A DNA stretch of 64,000 bases. It comes from Synechococcus sp. PROS-7-1. GTDB lineage: Bacteria; Cyanobacteriota; Cyanobacteriia; PCC-6307; Cyanobiaceae. Where the stretch lies: NCBI RefSeq assembly GCF_014279795.1, contig NZ_CP047945.1:2438572-2502571 (forward strand). The letters are read 5' to 3'. The notes beneath the pieces were generated by a model that had not been told where the DNA came from, did no database searches, and worked only from the letters and a program-made list of their open reading frames with translations. Position 1 is the first letter of the stretch. Each line of letters starts with the position of its first letter. The translations under genes were made by a program, and so were the position numbers. Below are positions 47,790-56,713 of the stretch, in pieces.

Positions 47790-49358
47790 TTGGCAGCGAC
47801 CCTTCAACGCGACCTGGGCGTCAACTCCCTGATCCTCACGGTGGTGACCGGCACCATCGGCTCAGGCTGGCTGTTCGCTCCCTACTTCTGCGCACGCATC
47901 GCCGGCCCGGCAAGCCTGCTGGCCTGGGTGATCGGCGGAGTGATGGCCTTTCTCCTGGCGCTGGTGTTCGCAGAGCTGGGCGCTCTGGTGAGCAGCTCCG
48001 GAGCCCTGGCCCAGCTGCCCCTACTCAGCCATGGCCGCCTGTCGGGATTCATCGGCGGCTGGAGCGCCTGGATCTCCTACGTGTCGCTGCCCACAATCGA
48101 AGTGCTGGCCCTACTCCAGTACCTCTCGAGCGTGCTGCCCTGGCTCACCCGTGATGCAGGCAGTTCCCAAGACCTCACGGGCAGCGGACAGCTTGTGGCG
48201 GTGGCCCTGCTGGTGCTGTTCACCTGGATCAACCTTGCAGGCGTTAACCAACTGGCGCGCTGGATCGATGGCCTCACCCTTTGGAAACTCGTCGTTCCCC
48301 TGCTGGTGTCCATCAGCCTGATGCTGATTGCAGGCCACTGGAGCAATCTGCAACTCCCGGTTCAAGGGCAGCAAGACACGCTGGTGGATGCCATCGGCAG
48401 CGGCGGAATTCTGTTCAGCCTGCTGGGTTTTCGCACGGCGATGGACCTCGCCGGGGAAGTGCGCAATCCCCAGCGCAATGTCCCCCTGGCCATGGGAGTC
48501 GGCTTGGGCCTGTGTTTGTTGATCTATCTGGTGCTGCAGCTCGGCTTTCTGGTCAGCGTCCCACCGGAGGCCTTGCAACAGGGCTGGAGCCGACTCAGCC
48601 TCAGTGCCCATGGGGGTCCGCTCGTTGCGCTGGCCACGGGTCTGGGCCTGGGCTGGGTGGCCACCATCCTGCTCATCGATGCCGTGGTCTCCCCCGGTGC
48701 CACAGGCATGGCCTACCTGGGAATTTCCGCACGGGTGAGCTGGATGATGGGAGAGTGCCGGCTGCTTCCGGGCGCTCTCGGGCGGTTGAATAGTCGGGGG
48801 GTCCCCCACTGGTCGCTGATCAGCAGCCTGGTCATCAGCACACTTCTCCTCTGGCTGGCGCCGAGCTGGCAAGACGTGGTCAGCTTTCTGACCTCCACCT
48901 TGATCATTGCCCTGGCCATGGGCCCGGTGAGCCTGCTCGCCCTGCGCCGCCAACTGCCGAACGCCCCAAGACGCTTTCAGATTCCCTGCCCCTGGCTGCT
49001 CAGCAGCATGGCCTTTGTGATGGCCACCTGGGCGACGAGCTGGAGCGGGCGGGAGGCTTTGGAGGGAGCCGTGCTGGTGATTGCAGTTCCCAGCCTGATC
49101 TACGCCCTCAGCAACGCCTGGAAAGGCCAGCCGATTGAACTGACAAGCGGACTGTGGTGGGCGCTGTATCTCGGCCTGTTAATTCTCGATATGGAGCTGT
49201 TCAGCACGGGCCAGCCCCTGGAATTACCCATGGGCTGGCACCTCGCCGTTCTCGCAGGATTGGCCATGGCAGTGATGCCCTTGGCGGTGAACAGCGCGCT
49301 GAAGGATGCCTCACCCCATGCGCTCACGCCGCTGACGCAACCTAAGGAAACTGCTTGA
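47790..49358 (+). CDS. APC-family amino acid/polyamine-type permease
   Basis: A 522-residue membrane protein with about 12 helices. The first helix has the family motif LTVVTGTIGSGWLFAPYF (residues about 16-33), and RTAMDLAGEVRNPQRNVPLAM (split, near 213-233) is a hallmark of APC transporters. Substrate is unknown; amino acids or polyamines are the usual cargo. The TTG at 47790 is the only start near the expected N-terminus, since TGA at 47784 closes the frame. Its last 17 bases overlap the 3' end of the convergent hydrolase gene. Confidence 0.85.
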   Translation: MAATLQRDLGVNSLILTVVTGTIGSGWLFAPYFCARIAGPASLLAWVIGGVMAFLLALVFAELGALVSSSGALAQLPLLSHGRLSGFIGGWSAWISYVSLPTIEVLALLQYLSSVLPWLTRDAGSSQDLTGSGQLVAVALLVLFTWINLAGVNQLARWIDGLTLWKLVVPLLVSISLMLIAGHWSNLQLPVQGQQDTLVDAIGSGGILFSLLGFRTAMDLAGEVRNPQRNVPLAMGVGLGLCLLIYLVLQLGFLVSVPPEALQQGWSRLSLSAHGGPLVALATGLGLGWVATILLIDAVVSPGATGMAYLGISARVSWMMGECRLLPGALGRLNSRGVPHWSLISSLVISTLLLWLAPSWQDVVSFLTSTLIIALAMGPVSLLALRRQLPNAPRRFQIPCPWLLSSMAFVMATWATSWSGREALEGAVLVIAVPSLIYALSNAWKGQPIELTSGLWWALYLGLLILDMELFSTGQPLELPMGWHLAVLAGLAMAVMPLAVNSALKDASPHALTPLTQPKETA

Positions 49359-50943
49359 ATCCAGGATCCGCCTGGTTGAGCTGCTGCCTGCTGAATCGCG
49401 GGGTGATCAGCAGTTTGAGGGGATCACGGCCCGAGAGCTCACCGTTACTGGCTGTCGACTGCCCTGGCCCTGGGGAGGAACGCTGATCCCGCAGGTGCCG
49501 ATCGAAGAAACTGCGCGCCAGACCTTTGAGCTCTTGGCGAGCCAAAGGCTGGTCTGGTCCGATCACAAAAGCGGGCAGATCGGACGTGCCTTTGAGAAAG
49601 GAGAGGTGAGTGCCGTTGTGCTGCAACACCAGCAGGGAATCGGGCTGGTTGATGGCCGTAAAAGGAATCAGCTGTTGGGAAATTGGAGGCGCAAAGACAT
49701 CATTCGTACCCGACACAAAAAGAATCGGGACTGCGATCTTTTGCATGGATGCGCTGCTGAAAATGGGATTGGTCACGGGATTGATGGCCACGGCAACCTG
49801 GACCCGCGGATCCCTGAAACTTTGACGCTCCACCACTTTTCCGGGGGCGACGCACTGCCATACCACCGCTGGATTGAGCACCACCGTGTCGGGATCCGAC
49901 AGGCTTCGGCAGTTGCTCACTAGGTGCTCCCAGTCGAGTTCTGCTCCGGCCAGCGCAGTGACGGTGTAACCACCCAAGGATTGGCCCAACACCCCAACAC
50001 GGTCGGTACGCACGCGCTCACCCCAGCGCTGCTGGACCTGATCAATCAGATCACTCACCGACAGGGGCTGGCCATACCAGGCATTCGGCGGCGGGATGGC
50101 ACCAGTTCCTTTAATCGCCGCGGAAATCGCGTTCGCGCTGGTGAAAGGAAAGTCGAGGGAGGCGACTGCATAGCCATGACTGGCCAACTGCTGCCCTACA
50201 TACAGAAGGGCGTTCATGTTGGTGTTCAAGCCAGGAGCAATCGCCACCAGAGGCGCAGGGCTCGCCTGGGTGGCCGTGTCGGGGATATAAGCGATGGCGG
50301 TGATGCGCTTACCGTCGCGGCCTTCGAACTGAAAGGGCGTTGGAACGAACTTGATGGCTCCTGGTTCGGCCAGGCTTTCAAGAGACGGACCCGAACCGGG
50401 AGCACCCTCGATCGAGGAGATCTGCTCGAACAGCCTGTTCTGCAGATTCATCTGCTGAGACAGGGAGCGGGCCAGGGAGAGAACAGCGGCCACGTTCACA
50501 GGCAGGCGCTGGGTGGGGTAAGCCTCGAGAACATCGATCAAGCGCAGGTCTCCCGGCTTTGCAGCGGCAAGAATGAGCGCCGAAGCCAGGGCCGGTTGCG
50601 CCACGGACGCCGGCTGATCCAGCACCTTCACCAGTTGCTGCAAGGAACTCTTGCCGAGGGGCGTACTGAGGAAATTCGAGGCCATCACCTCATTCACCGG
50701 CACGCTCTGGTTCAGAGCTGTCCGCAGAGCAGTGCGTGCGGACGGGTCCAGCAAGCGGAAATAAGCGCTGAGATCCGGTGACACCGTGCCGTCATCACTG
50801 AACTTGGCCAGGGCGGGGACGGACACATCCCTGGAGAATTCACCAAAGCGAAACACAATTGTGTCTGCGGCCGAAGCGGGCAAACCCAGGCTGATTACCG
50901 CCCCGCCTAGCACTGAACCCAACCATCGCTTGACCTTATTCAC
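49342..50943 (-). CDS. DUF1400 alpha/beta hydrolase
   Basis: A 533-residue exported protein. A signal peptide (NKVKRWLGSVLGGAVISLGL then PASAADT) precedes a DUF1400 domain (about 30-180), a module mostly found in cyanobacteria, and an alpha/beta hydrolase with nucleophile GVLGQSLGGYTVTAL (near 315). Later FVSGTNDVFAPP and HNGTHLSFLKG supply the acid and His. The GTG at 50943 overlaps the gpgP stop (GTGAATAA) and gives the ideal signal peptide, so I prefer it over an ATG at 50973. Lipase-like substrates are likely; unproven. 3' overlap with the APC gene is 17 bases. Confidence 0.88.
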   Translation of the reverse strand: MNKVKRWLGSVLGGAVISLGLPASAADTIVFRFGEFSRDVSVPALAKFSDDGTVSPDLSAYFRLLDPSARTALRTALNQSVPVNEVMASNFLSTPLGKSSLQQLVKVLDQPASVAQPALASALILAAAKPGDLRLIDVLEAYPTQRLPVNVAAVLSLARSLSQQMNLQNRLFEQISSIEGAPGSGPSLESLAEPGAIKFVPTPFQFEGRDGKRITAIAYIPDTATQASPAPLVAIAPGLNTNMNALLYVGQQLASHGYAVASLDFPFTSANAISAAIKGTGAIPPPNAWYGQPLSVSDLIDQVQQRWGERVRTDRVGVLGQSLGGYTVTALAGAELDWEHLVSNCRSLSDPDTVVLNPAVVWQCVAPGKVVERQSFRDPRVQVAVAINPVTNPIFSSASMQKIAVPILFVSGTNDVFAPPISQQLIPFTAINQPDSLLVLQHNGTHLSFLKGTSDLPAFVIGPDQPLARQELKGLARSFFDRHLRDQRSSPGPGQSTASNGELSGRDPLKLLITPRFSRQQLNQADPGFKQFP

Positions 50944-51772
50944 GGTGAGCAGCGCAATCGTCAGGCGACTCATCTTGCAGCCCCTGAAGCCAATGCTCAA
51001 CTGCTGAAGCCCACCCATGCCCATGGGGGGCCGGTGCCAACTGGAAACGACCTTCCTCCAGGCCGGCCTGGAGGGCGGGATGCGGTCCGTCTACCCCTGG
51101 CACCACGATCGAGCGGTCGCCGGCGTGCAGCAAAGGAAGGTCATTGGGCGAATCTCCCAAAGCCAGAACAGCCACTTCAGACGCTCCCTGGCGCTGCTTC
51201 AGCACCGCAAGTGCTCGGCCTTTGCTGACGTCGGCTCCCAGCAAATGGCCCAAGCGATTTCCCTGCACAACCGCAAGTTGCCGGGCCTGCGCCAGCTGTT
51301 GCAGACGCCTGCGTGACTCGCCATCCGGTGGAGGCACAAACGGCACGCTGCAGGCCCGGCGCTGGGCCTGTCGCAATGCGTCACCGCCCAAACCAAGCAA
51401 GCGATCGGCATCCTGATCACTGAGATCATCCAGCGCCTGCAGCGGTTGCCCCAGGTCGTGCGCCAAGCCGTCGAGCTGTGGGCGCAGCTCCTGCCATGAC
51501 GGACCGAGCGTCTGCTGCCAGGGACTCCCGTCGGCGTTCTCGCCATGAATGGCTCCCCCGTTCTCGACGATGAATGGATCCCGCAGTCCGGTTTGTTCAC
51601 GGAAACGACGGACTTCTTCCGCTGTTTTGCTCGTACACGGAATGATGGGAATCCCCCGACGCTGCAGCAGACGAATCGTGCCCAGTGCCGGTGCGCAGTC
51701 GTAGCGATGGTCCATCAAGGTGCCATCGAGGTCGGTGACCACCCACCACTGACGCCTCAGGGTTGTCTTCAT
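50936..51772 (-). CDS. gpgP: glucosyl-3-phosphoglycerate phosphatase (HAD-IIB)
   Basis: A 278-residue HAD phosphatase of the mannosyl/glucosyl-3-phosphoglycerate phosphatase type. Motif I is VTDLDGTLMDHRY (nucleophile Asp, residues about 12-24), motif II is IIPCTSKTAEEV, the substrate cap carries VENGGAIHG, and motif IV is ALGDSPNDLPLL. Its place between the phosphorylase and, on the other strand, gpgS makes glucosyl-3-phosphoglycerate the probable substrate, giving glucosylglycerate. ATGA joins it to the phosphorylase gene before it; its stop is shared with the hydrolase start by eight bases. Confidence 0.9.
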   Translation of the reverse strand: MKTTLRRQWWVVTDLDGTLMDHRYDCAPALGTIRLLQRRGIPIIPCTSKTAEEVRRFREQTGLRDPFIVENGGAIHGENADGSPWQQTLGPSWQELRPQLDGLAHDLGQPLQALDDLSDQDADRLLGLGGDALRQAQRRACSVPFVPPPDGESRRRLQQLAQARQLAVVQGNRLGHLLGADVSKGRALAVLKQRQGASEVAVLALGDSPNDLPLLHAGDRSIVVPGVDGPHPALQAGLEEGRFQLAPAPHGHGWASAVEHWLQGLQDESPDDCAAHRE

Positions 51773-53499
51773 GACCTCACCAGCCAGAGCACCTCATAAG
51801 GGTTCAACAGATGGCGTTTGCAGGGCTCCAGGGTGCGGCCACTGAGACAATCGACCCAAAGCGATGCATCCTCCTCGTCGAGCAGTCCGGAGGGATCCAG
51901 GGTGAGACGGGTCGATGTGACGTTATGAACCGCCAGAAGGTCATGACCCGCATGGGATCGACGCAATACAACGCGATCCACCCGGTCTGGGGTCAACACC
52001 TGAAGCTGGCCATCAGGATGCAGCGCCGGCAGCGTTGCCCGCACCGAGAGCGCCTGCTTCAGCGCAAGCAAAACGACTGCGGCATCGCTGTCTGGATCCT
52101 GCAGACGCCGTTCCAGCGTCCTTTGCTTGAACTGGGGTCGGTTGAGATCGCGCCGGTGCCCCGTGCGCCTGAAGCGACCGAGGTCATTGGCAGTGGCGAG
52201 CAAAGCCGGCAGATAGAACGCCGGCACCCCAGGCAGGGCGAGCACCATCAACTGGGTGAGCAGAAAGCGTTCCCTCTGCCAGTAGCTGGGGTCAACGCCC
52301 CCATCGGCCATGGCGCTCCACCAACTGATGTTGATCTCATAGGGGACTTCGTTGCCATCGGCCAACCGGCGATGACTCACCAGACCCCCGCGCTGCTCAC
52401 ACGCGATCAACAACTCCCTCAGCCGTGACGGCGGCATCAAACCCTCCAGCGGTCTCAGCCCCACACCGTCATGACAGGCGGTGAAATTGAGCAACGACGT
52501 CGACTCCGGCAGCGACGGCCAGCGCGATAGCCAACGATTGAGCAAATCAGCGGAGCCGCTGACAGCCGACTCAAGCAGCAGCGGTGGCAAGGGAAAGTTG
52601 TACGCCAAATGGGCCTCTCGACCCGTGCGCAAATAGGACAGATTCTCCTGTTCAGGGACATTCGTCTCCGTGACCACCACTCCATCGGCGCGGGCGATCG
52701 TCAACAACTGGCGCAAGATTTCCACCAACTGATGGGCTTGAGGCTGATGAATGCAGGTGGTGTTGGGTTCCTTCCAGACGAACCCCACCGCATCCAGACG
52801 GATCCAGCCCACCCCATGGGCCACCATGCGGGCGAGCAGCCGGGTGAAGCCGAGCAGCACCTCGGGGTGGCGCCAATCCACATCCACCTGGTCGGGCCCA
52901 AACGTGGTCCAAACCTGACGCATGCTGATGGGACCCTGAAGCTTGGTGAACAGGGCGGAACTGCGGGGACGCACCACGTTGTCCCAACAGGGATCAGGAC
53001 CCGCTTCCAACACGCAGAACCGACCCGGCTCTTGATCGCGCAAGAACTGGCGCACCCAGGGATGGGAGGCCGACACATGGTTCAAGACCAGATCAGCCAT
53101 CAACCTGCGCCCCTGGGCAAGATCAGCTAGATCGCACCAATCACCATGACGTTCCTCCAGACGTTCGTGACTGGCCACCGCGAATCCGCCATCGCTCGAG
53201 GCCTCCAGGAACGGCAACACATGGAGAACCGCCGCGAACTCTGAGAGATGGCTGTTCAAAAAGGTGCGAAGGCTCACCAAGGCCGGCTGATCGCCCTCAA
53301 CGACTGTGTCGGCGTAGGTAATCAGCACCACATCCTCGACACTCCAGGGATTGCCTTTGGTGCGGATTTCAGCATTCCCCGATGCGGAGCCGAGAATCTG
53401 CAGCAATTGCGACGACAACGCCTCGAGATCCCCGGAAGGATGACCTGAGTAAAGGCTCCTCAGCAGATTTCCCAGCGCTCGCTCGCTTTGAAACTGCAC
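51769..53499 (-). CDS. GH13_18 sucrose-phosphorylase-like enzyme, likely glucosylglycerate phosphorylase
   Basis: A 576-residue glycoside hydrolase family 13 protein of the sucrose-phosphorylase branch. The catalytic Asp is in WIRLDAVGFVWKE (near residue 237), the Glu in VVVTETNVPEQEN (near 276) and the transition-state Asp in NFTACHDGVGLR. YADTVVEGDQPALVSLRTFL is an unusual N-terminal variant of the family's barrel entry. Relatives with this layout include sucrose phosphorylase and glucosylglycerate phosphorylase. The neighbours gpgS and gpgP make the latter likely, so that the osmolyte can be recycled to glucose-1-phosphate and glycerate. GTG start at 53499. Confidence 0.85.
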   Translation of the reverse strand: MQFQSERALGNLLRSLYSGHPSGDLEALSSQLLQILGSASGNAEIRTKGNPWSVEDVVLITYADTVVEGDQPALVSLRTFLNSHLSEFAAVLHVLPFLEASSDGGFAVASHERLEERHGDWCDLADLAQGRRLMADLVLNHVSASHPWVRQFLRDQEPGRFCVLEAGPDPCWDNVVRPRSSALFTKLQGPISMRQVWTTFGPDQVDVDWRHPEVLLGFTRLLARMVAHGVGWIRLDAVGFVWKEPNTTCIHQPQAHQLVEILRQLLTIARADGVVVTETNVPEQENLSYLRTGREAHLAYNFPLPPLLLESAVSGSADLLNRWLSRWPSLPESTSLLNFTACHDGVGLRPLEGLMPPSRLRELLIACEQRGGLVSHRRLADGNEVPYEINISWWSAMADGGVDPSYWQRERFLLTQLMVLALPGVPAFYLPALLATANDLGRFRRTGHRRDLNRPQFKQRTLERRLQDPDSDAAVVLLALKQALSVRATLPALHPDGQLQVLTPDRVDRVVLRRSHAGHDLLAVHNVTSTRLTLDPSGLLDEEDASLWVDCLSGRTLEPCKRHLLNPYEVLWLVRS

Positions 53500-53568
53500 T
53501 CCGTTTCACCTGAACCTCACTCAGGTATGGAGCAGCCGCCTTCTTTCCGTTGTTGCATCGAACACCGC

Positions 53569-54864
53569 ATGGATTTTCAGCAGAGCCTGATCGCCACGGT
53601 TCACGACTACAGCCTGGGCAATCTCAACGCCATTGCCTTCAACAAGGAGCTCAAGCAGAGACCAACCGCTCTGCTAATCCCCTGCCTGATGGAGGAATTC
53701 AGTCGACCCGCCCTGCGCCTGATTCGCGACACGCTCTCCTCACTCACGGGTCTGTCCAACCTGGTCATCGCCCTGTCCGCGGACAGGGCAGCCGATGTCA
53801 AAGCTGCTGAGGCATTCTTCGCGGACATGCCCTTCCCCGTGCATGTGCACTGGACCAACGGTCCGGCCGTGAACGACATCCTCGCGTCGATGGAGCAGCA
53901 CGGACTCGACCTCACTGGTCCACCCGGCAAGGGCTGGGCGGTTTGGCAAGGCCTGGGCGTTGCCTGTCAGCACGCGGAAGTGATCGGCCTCTTCGACGCC
54001 GACATCCGCACCTTCGGTTCCGGCTATCCGGAACGGATGCTCCGACCCCTGCTCGACCCATCCCACGGGATGGCTTACGTCAAAGCGTTCTACAGCAGGC
54101 TCTCTTTGGAAACCCAAGCCCTCCAGGGCCGGGCCACCCGCTTATTTGTTGGGCCTCTGCTGACGAGCCTTGAGCAGATTTTCGGTCCACTGCCCTATCT
54201 GCGTTATCTGCAGACGTTTCGCTACCCATTGGCAGGAGAATTCGCCTTTACGAGGGATTTGGCGATGAATCTGCGCATCCCATCGGACTGGGGCTTGGAA
54301 ATGGGCCTGCTCTCGGAGGTGTATCGGCATGTTGCACCCAGCCGCATCGCCCAGGTGGACCTTGGTCTGTTCGATCACAAGCACAAGAGCTTGGGCCAGC
54401 GGCCCAATGAGGGACTGCAGCGCATGGCCAGCGAAATCTTCTGCACGGTGTTGCGCAGCCTGATGGAGCACGAGGGATGCGTGGTGTCCATGGATCAACT
54501 GCCGACCTTGGAGGTGCTGTACCGACGGGTTGGCGAAGACAGGGTGCGTCAGTTCGGACTCGACTCAGCGATCAATCGGTTGCCCTACGACCGGCATGGC
54601 GAAGAGCTAGCGGTGCATCGCTTCTCCGAACTTCTGAGACCTGGCCTCACCTCATTGATGGCATCACCGATCGCCCATCAACTGCCGAGCTGGTCGAGGC
54701 TTCATAGCTGCAATCCATCGTTTGCCTCCGAGCTCGCCTTAGCAGGACGCGCCGACCGAAGTCCCACCCTGCGCAGTACGGGAGCAAGGCGGCCACGACG
54801 ACCCAACTGCCCCACCGCGCCATCCCCTGCTGAACGCCGCTCAGCCTCGAGCACTGCGGCCTAA
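53569..54864 (+). CDS. gpgS: glucosyl-3-phosphoglycerate synthase
   Basis: A retaining glycosyltransferase (GT81-like) of 431 residues that transfers glucose from an NDP-glucose to 3-phosphoglycerate. Landmarks: ALLIPCLMEEFSRPALRLIR (residues about 33-52), GKGWAVWQGLGVACQ, the metal-binding LFDADIRTF, and later FRYPLAGEFAFTRDLAMNLR and DHKHKSLGQ, all typical of GpgS. The start at ATG 53569 (reading DFQQSLIATVHDYS) fits homologues; ATG 53527 is possible, and a frame from 53488 would overlap the divergent phosphorylase gene. The last 50 residues are low-complexity (Arg, Pro, Ser) and look unconserved. Confidence 0.9.
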   Translation: MDFQQSLIATVHDYSLGNLNAIAFNKELKQRPTALLIPCLMEEFSRPALRLIRDTLSSLTGLSNLVIALSADRAADVKAAEAFFADMPFPVHVHWTNGPAVNDILASMEQHGLDLTGPPGKGWAVWQGLGVACQHAEVIGLFDADIRTFGSGYPERMLRPLLDPSHGMAYVKAFYSRLSLETQALQGRATRLFVGPLLTSLEQIFGPLPYLRYLQTFRYPLAGEFAFTRDLAMNLRIPSDWGLEMGLLSEVYRHVAPSRIAQVDLGLFDHKHKSLGQRPNEGLQRMASEIFCTVLRSLMEHEGCVVSMDQLPTLEVLYRRVGEDRVRQFGLDSAINRLPYDRHGEELAVHRFSELLRPGLTSLMASPIAHQLPSWSRLHSCNPSFASELALAGRADRSPTLRSTGARRPRRPNCPTAPSPAERRSASSTAA

Positions 54865-54973
54865 ACAGATCTGCAGCAGATAAAGAAAACCTTAAGCAGC
54901 TGGCATTCGGTGACCAAGCCAACACTTTTCCTGGCTCAAAAACACGATGCTTGCCCTCAATCTCTTGATAACC

Positions 54974-55231
54974 ATGATCGAATGCATGTACAACAATGAC
55001 ACCGACCGAATGGTCATTCTCAAGTGCATTGGAGAGAATCAGTTCTATCGAGAAAAGGTTGTAATGCCAAAGGAGTTGTACTGGTTTGAGGCACCGCTCA
55101 ACAGCAGACTGGAGATCTGGCAGATGTCGACGCAAGGACAAATGCTTCACATTCGCGCCGATGTATCTGATTACGCATTCAACAAAAAATCAGCCGATGA
55201 GTCACCCATCACATCTCTCTGGGCATGCTGA
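54974..55231 (+). CDS. DUF1830 family protein
   Basis: An 85-residue protein of DUF1830, a family known mostly from cyanobacteria with no known function. The pattern is clear: IECMYNNDTDRMVILKCIG, then FYREKVVMPKELYWFEAP, then SRLEIWQMSTQGQMLHIRAD. It is a small beta-rich domain. ATG 54974 is my choice since the domain starts there; ATG 54947 would add nine residues. The gene lies between gpgS and the urea transporter and stands in A/T-richer DNA. Some members respond to nutrient stress, which fits the locale but is only suggestive. Confidence 0.8.
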   Translation: MIECMYNNDTDRMVILKCIGENQFYREKVVMPKELYWFEAPLNSRLEIWQMSTQGQMLHIRADVSDYAFNKKSADESPITSLWAC

Positions 55232-55250
55232 ACGATCGAATGAGAGCGGA

Positions 55251-55961
55251 TTACACACTGAGAAATTGATCGACAACCGACTGACTTAATTCACTGGTTA
55301 GACCACTGGCCACAATCCCCCCACGCTGCATTGCGTAATAGCGATCGGCTTGCCGAACAAAATGAAGGTGCTGCTCCACCAGCAGAACACCAATGCCGGT
55401 CTCGGCAATGATGCGACGTACAGCAGCTTCAATGTCCTGCACGATGTTGGGCTGAATGCCCTCAGTAGGTTCATCGAGCAGCAGCAATTTGGGCTTGCCA
55501 AGCAGTGCCCGGGCAATGGCCAACTGCTGCTGCTGGCCACCGCTGAGGTCACCACCCTTGCGAGGCAGAAACTCCCTCAAGATGGGGAAGAGCTCAAACA
55601 CAAACGGATCGATACGCCGGTGGCGTCCGAGCCCACCTGGGAGCGCTTCCATTCCCAGCATCAGGTTGTCCTCAACGGTCAGCTGTGGAATGATTTCTCG
55701 CCCCTGGGGCACATAGCCAACCCCAGCCCTTGCCCTTTGATAAGGAGCCTGACGGTCGAGCCCATCACCGTTGAAGACAATCTCTCCGCGACGCGGTCGC
55801 AACAGACCGATCAACGACTTGAGCAGCGTGGTCTTACCCACACCGTTACGGCCGATCAGACAAACCATCTCACCAGATTTCACGGTGAGGTCCACGTCCC
55901 GAAGGATATGGCTCTCGCCGTAATAGGTATTCAATCCGCGGATTTCCAGAAGTTCCGTCAT
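55251..55961 (-). CDS. urtE: urea ABC transporter ATPase UrtE
   Basis: The 236-residue second ATPase of the UrtABCDE urea importer (branched-chain amino acid type, LivF-like). Walker A is GRNGVGKTT (near 38), signature LSGGQQQQLAIARAL, Walker B LLLLDEPTEGIQP and a switch His in VEQHLHF. Order urtA-B-C-D-E on the minus strand makes it the last gene. ATGA overlap joins it to urtD. It hydrolyses ATP on the inner face of the plasma membrane. Confidence 0.96.
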   Translation of the reverse strand: MTELLEIRGLNTYYGESHILRDVDLTVKSGEMVCLIGRNGVGKTTLLKSLIGLLRPRRGEIVFNGDGLDRQAPYQRARAGVGYVPQGREIIPQLTVEDNLMLGMEALPGGLGRHRRIDPFVFELFPILREFLPRKGGDLSGGQQQQLAIARALLGKPKLLLLDEPTEGIQPNIVQDIEAAVRRIIAETGIGVLLVEQHLHFVRQADRYYAMQRGGIVASGLTSELSQSVVDQFLSV

Positions 55962-56713
55962 CCGTTCTGCTCCTCCGTGGTTCCGAGATACACCTCAATC
56001 ACACGCGGATCAACCTGCACCTGATCCATCGTTCCCTCACAGAGCACATGACCCTGGTGCAACACCGTCACTTGGCTCTCCAAGCGTCGGATGAACTCCA
56101 TGTCGTGCTCAATCACCAGCACGGTGTGATCTCCCGCCAACGACTTGAGCAAATCAGCGGTGAGATCCGTCTCCTCATCGGTGAGTCCTGCCACCGGCTC
56201 ATCAACGAGAAGAAGGTCAGGATCCTGACCCACCAACATCGCAATCTCCAGCCACTGTTTCTGACCATGGGAGAGAGCTCCCGCCATCCAGTGAGCCCGG
56301 TTTTGTAAATTCACGATGTCCATCAAATGATGCACCTGATCGCGCTGTGTGGCATTCAAGCCACCAAATAACAGAGACCAAGGCTGTTTCGGCTGACTAA
56401 CAGCCAGCGCCAAGTTCTCTTCCACACTCAACTTCTCGAACACACGCGGACTCTGAAATTTGCGACCGATGCCGAGCCGGGCGATGCGGTGTTCCTGAGT
56501 ACCCAGAAGTGAGCGACCCTGAAACACCACCTCGCCGTCGGTAGGGGACGTCTTTCCGGAGATCACATCCAAAAAGGTGGTTTTGCCAGCACCATTGGGA
56601 CCAATCACCGCCCTCAGTTCACCAGGCTGGAGACTGAGATTGAGATCGCGTAGGGCTAAAAAGCCGTCAAAGCTGACTGTGATCTTGCGTAACTCCAAAA
56701 GGGGAGCACTCAT
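55958..56713 (-). CDS. urtD: urea ABC transporter ATPase UrtD
   Basis: The 251-residue LivG-like ATPase of the urea importer. Walker A is GPNGAGKTT (near 40), LSHGQKQWLEIAMLVGQDP is the signature region, with LSHGQ in place of LSGGQ, and LLLVDEPVAGLTDEET is Walker B. The LSHGQ variant is common in this subfamily. ATGA overlaps at both ends with urtC and urtE imply tight coupling. It pairs with UrtE to power the UrtB-UrtC channel. Confidence 0.96.
   Translation of the reverse strand: MSAPLLELRKITVSFDGFLALRDLNLSLQPGELRAVIGPNGAGKTTFLDVISGKTSPTDGEVVFQGRSLLGTQEHRIARLGIGRKFQSPRVFEKLSVEENLALAVSQPKQPWSLLFGGLNATQRDQVHHLMDIVNLQNRAHWMAGALSHGQKQWLEIAMLVGQDPDLLLVDEPVAGLTDEETDLTADLLKSLAGDHTVLVIEHDMEFIRRLESQVTVLHQGHVLCEGTMDQVQVDPRVIEVYLGTTEEQNG

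Noticed and set aside
53500-53568. NtcA-like GT...AC pattern before gpgS
   Set aside because: Spacing between GT and AC is nine, not ten, so it does not meet the NtcA pattern.
54647-55150. Minus-strand open frame of 167 codons across the gpgS end and the DUF1830 gene
   Set aside because: Covers two genes better supported on the other strand; no domain seen.
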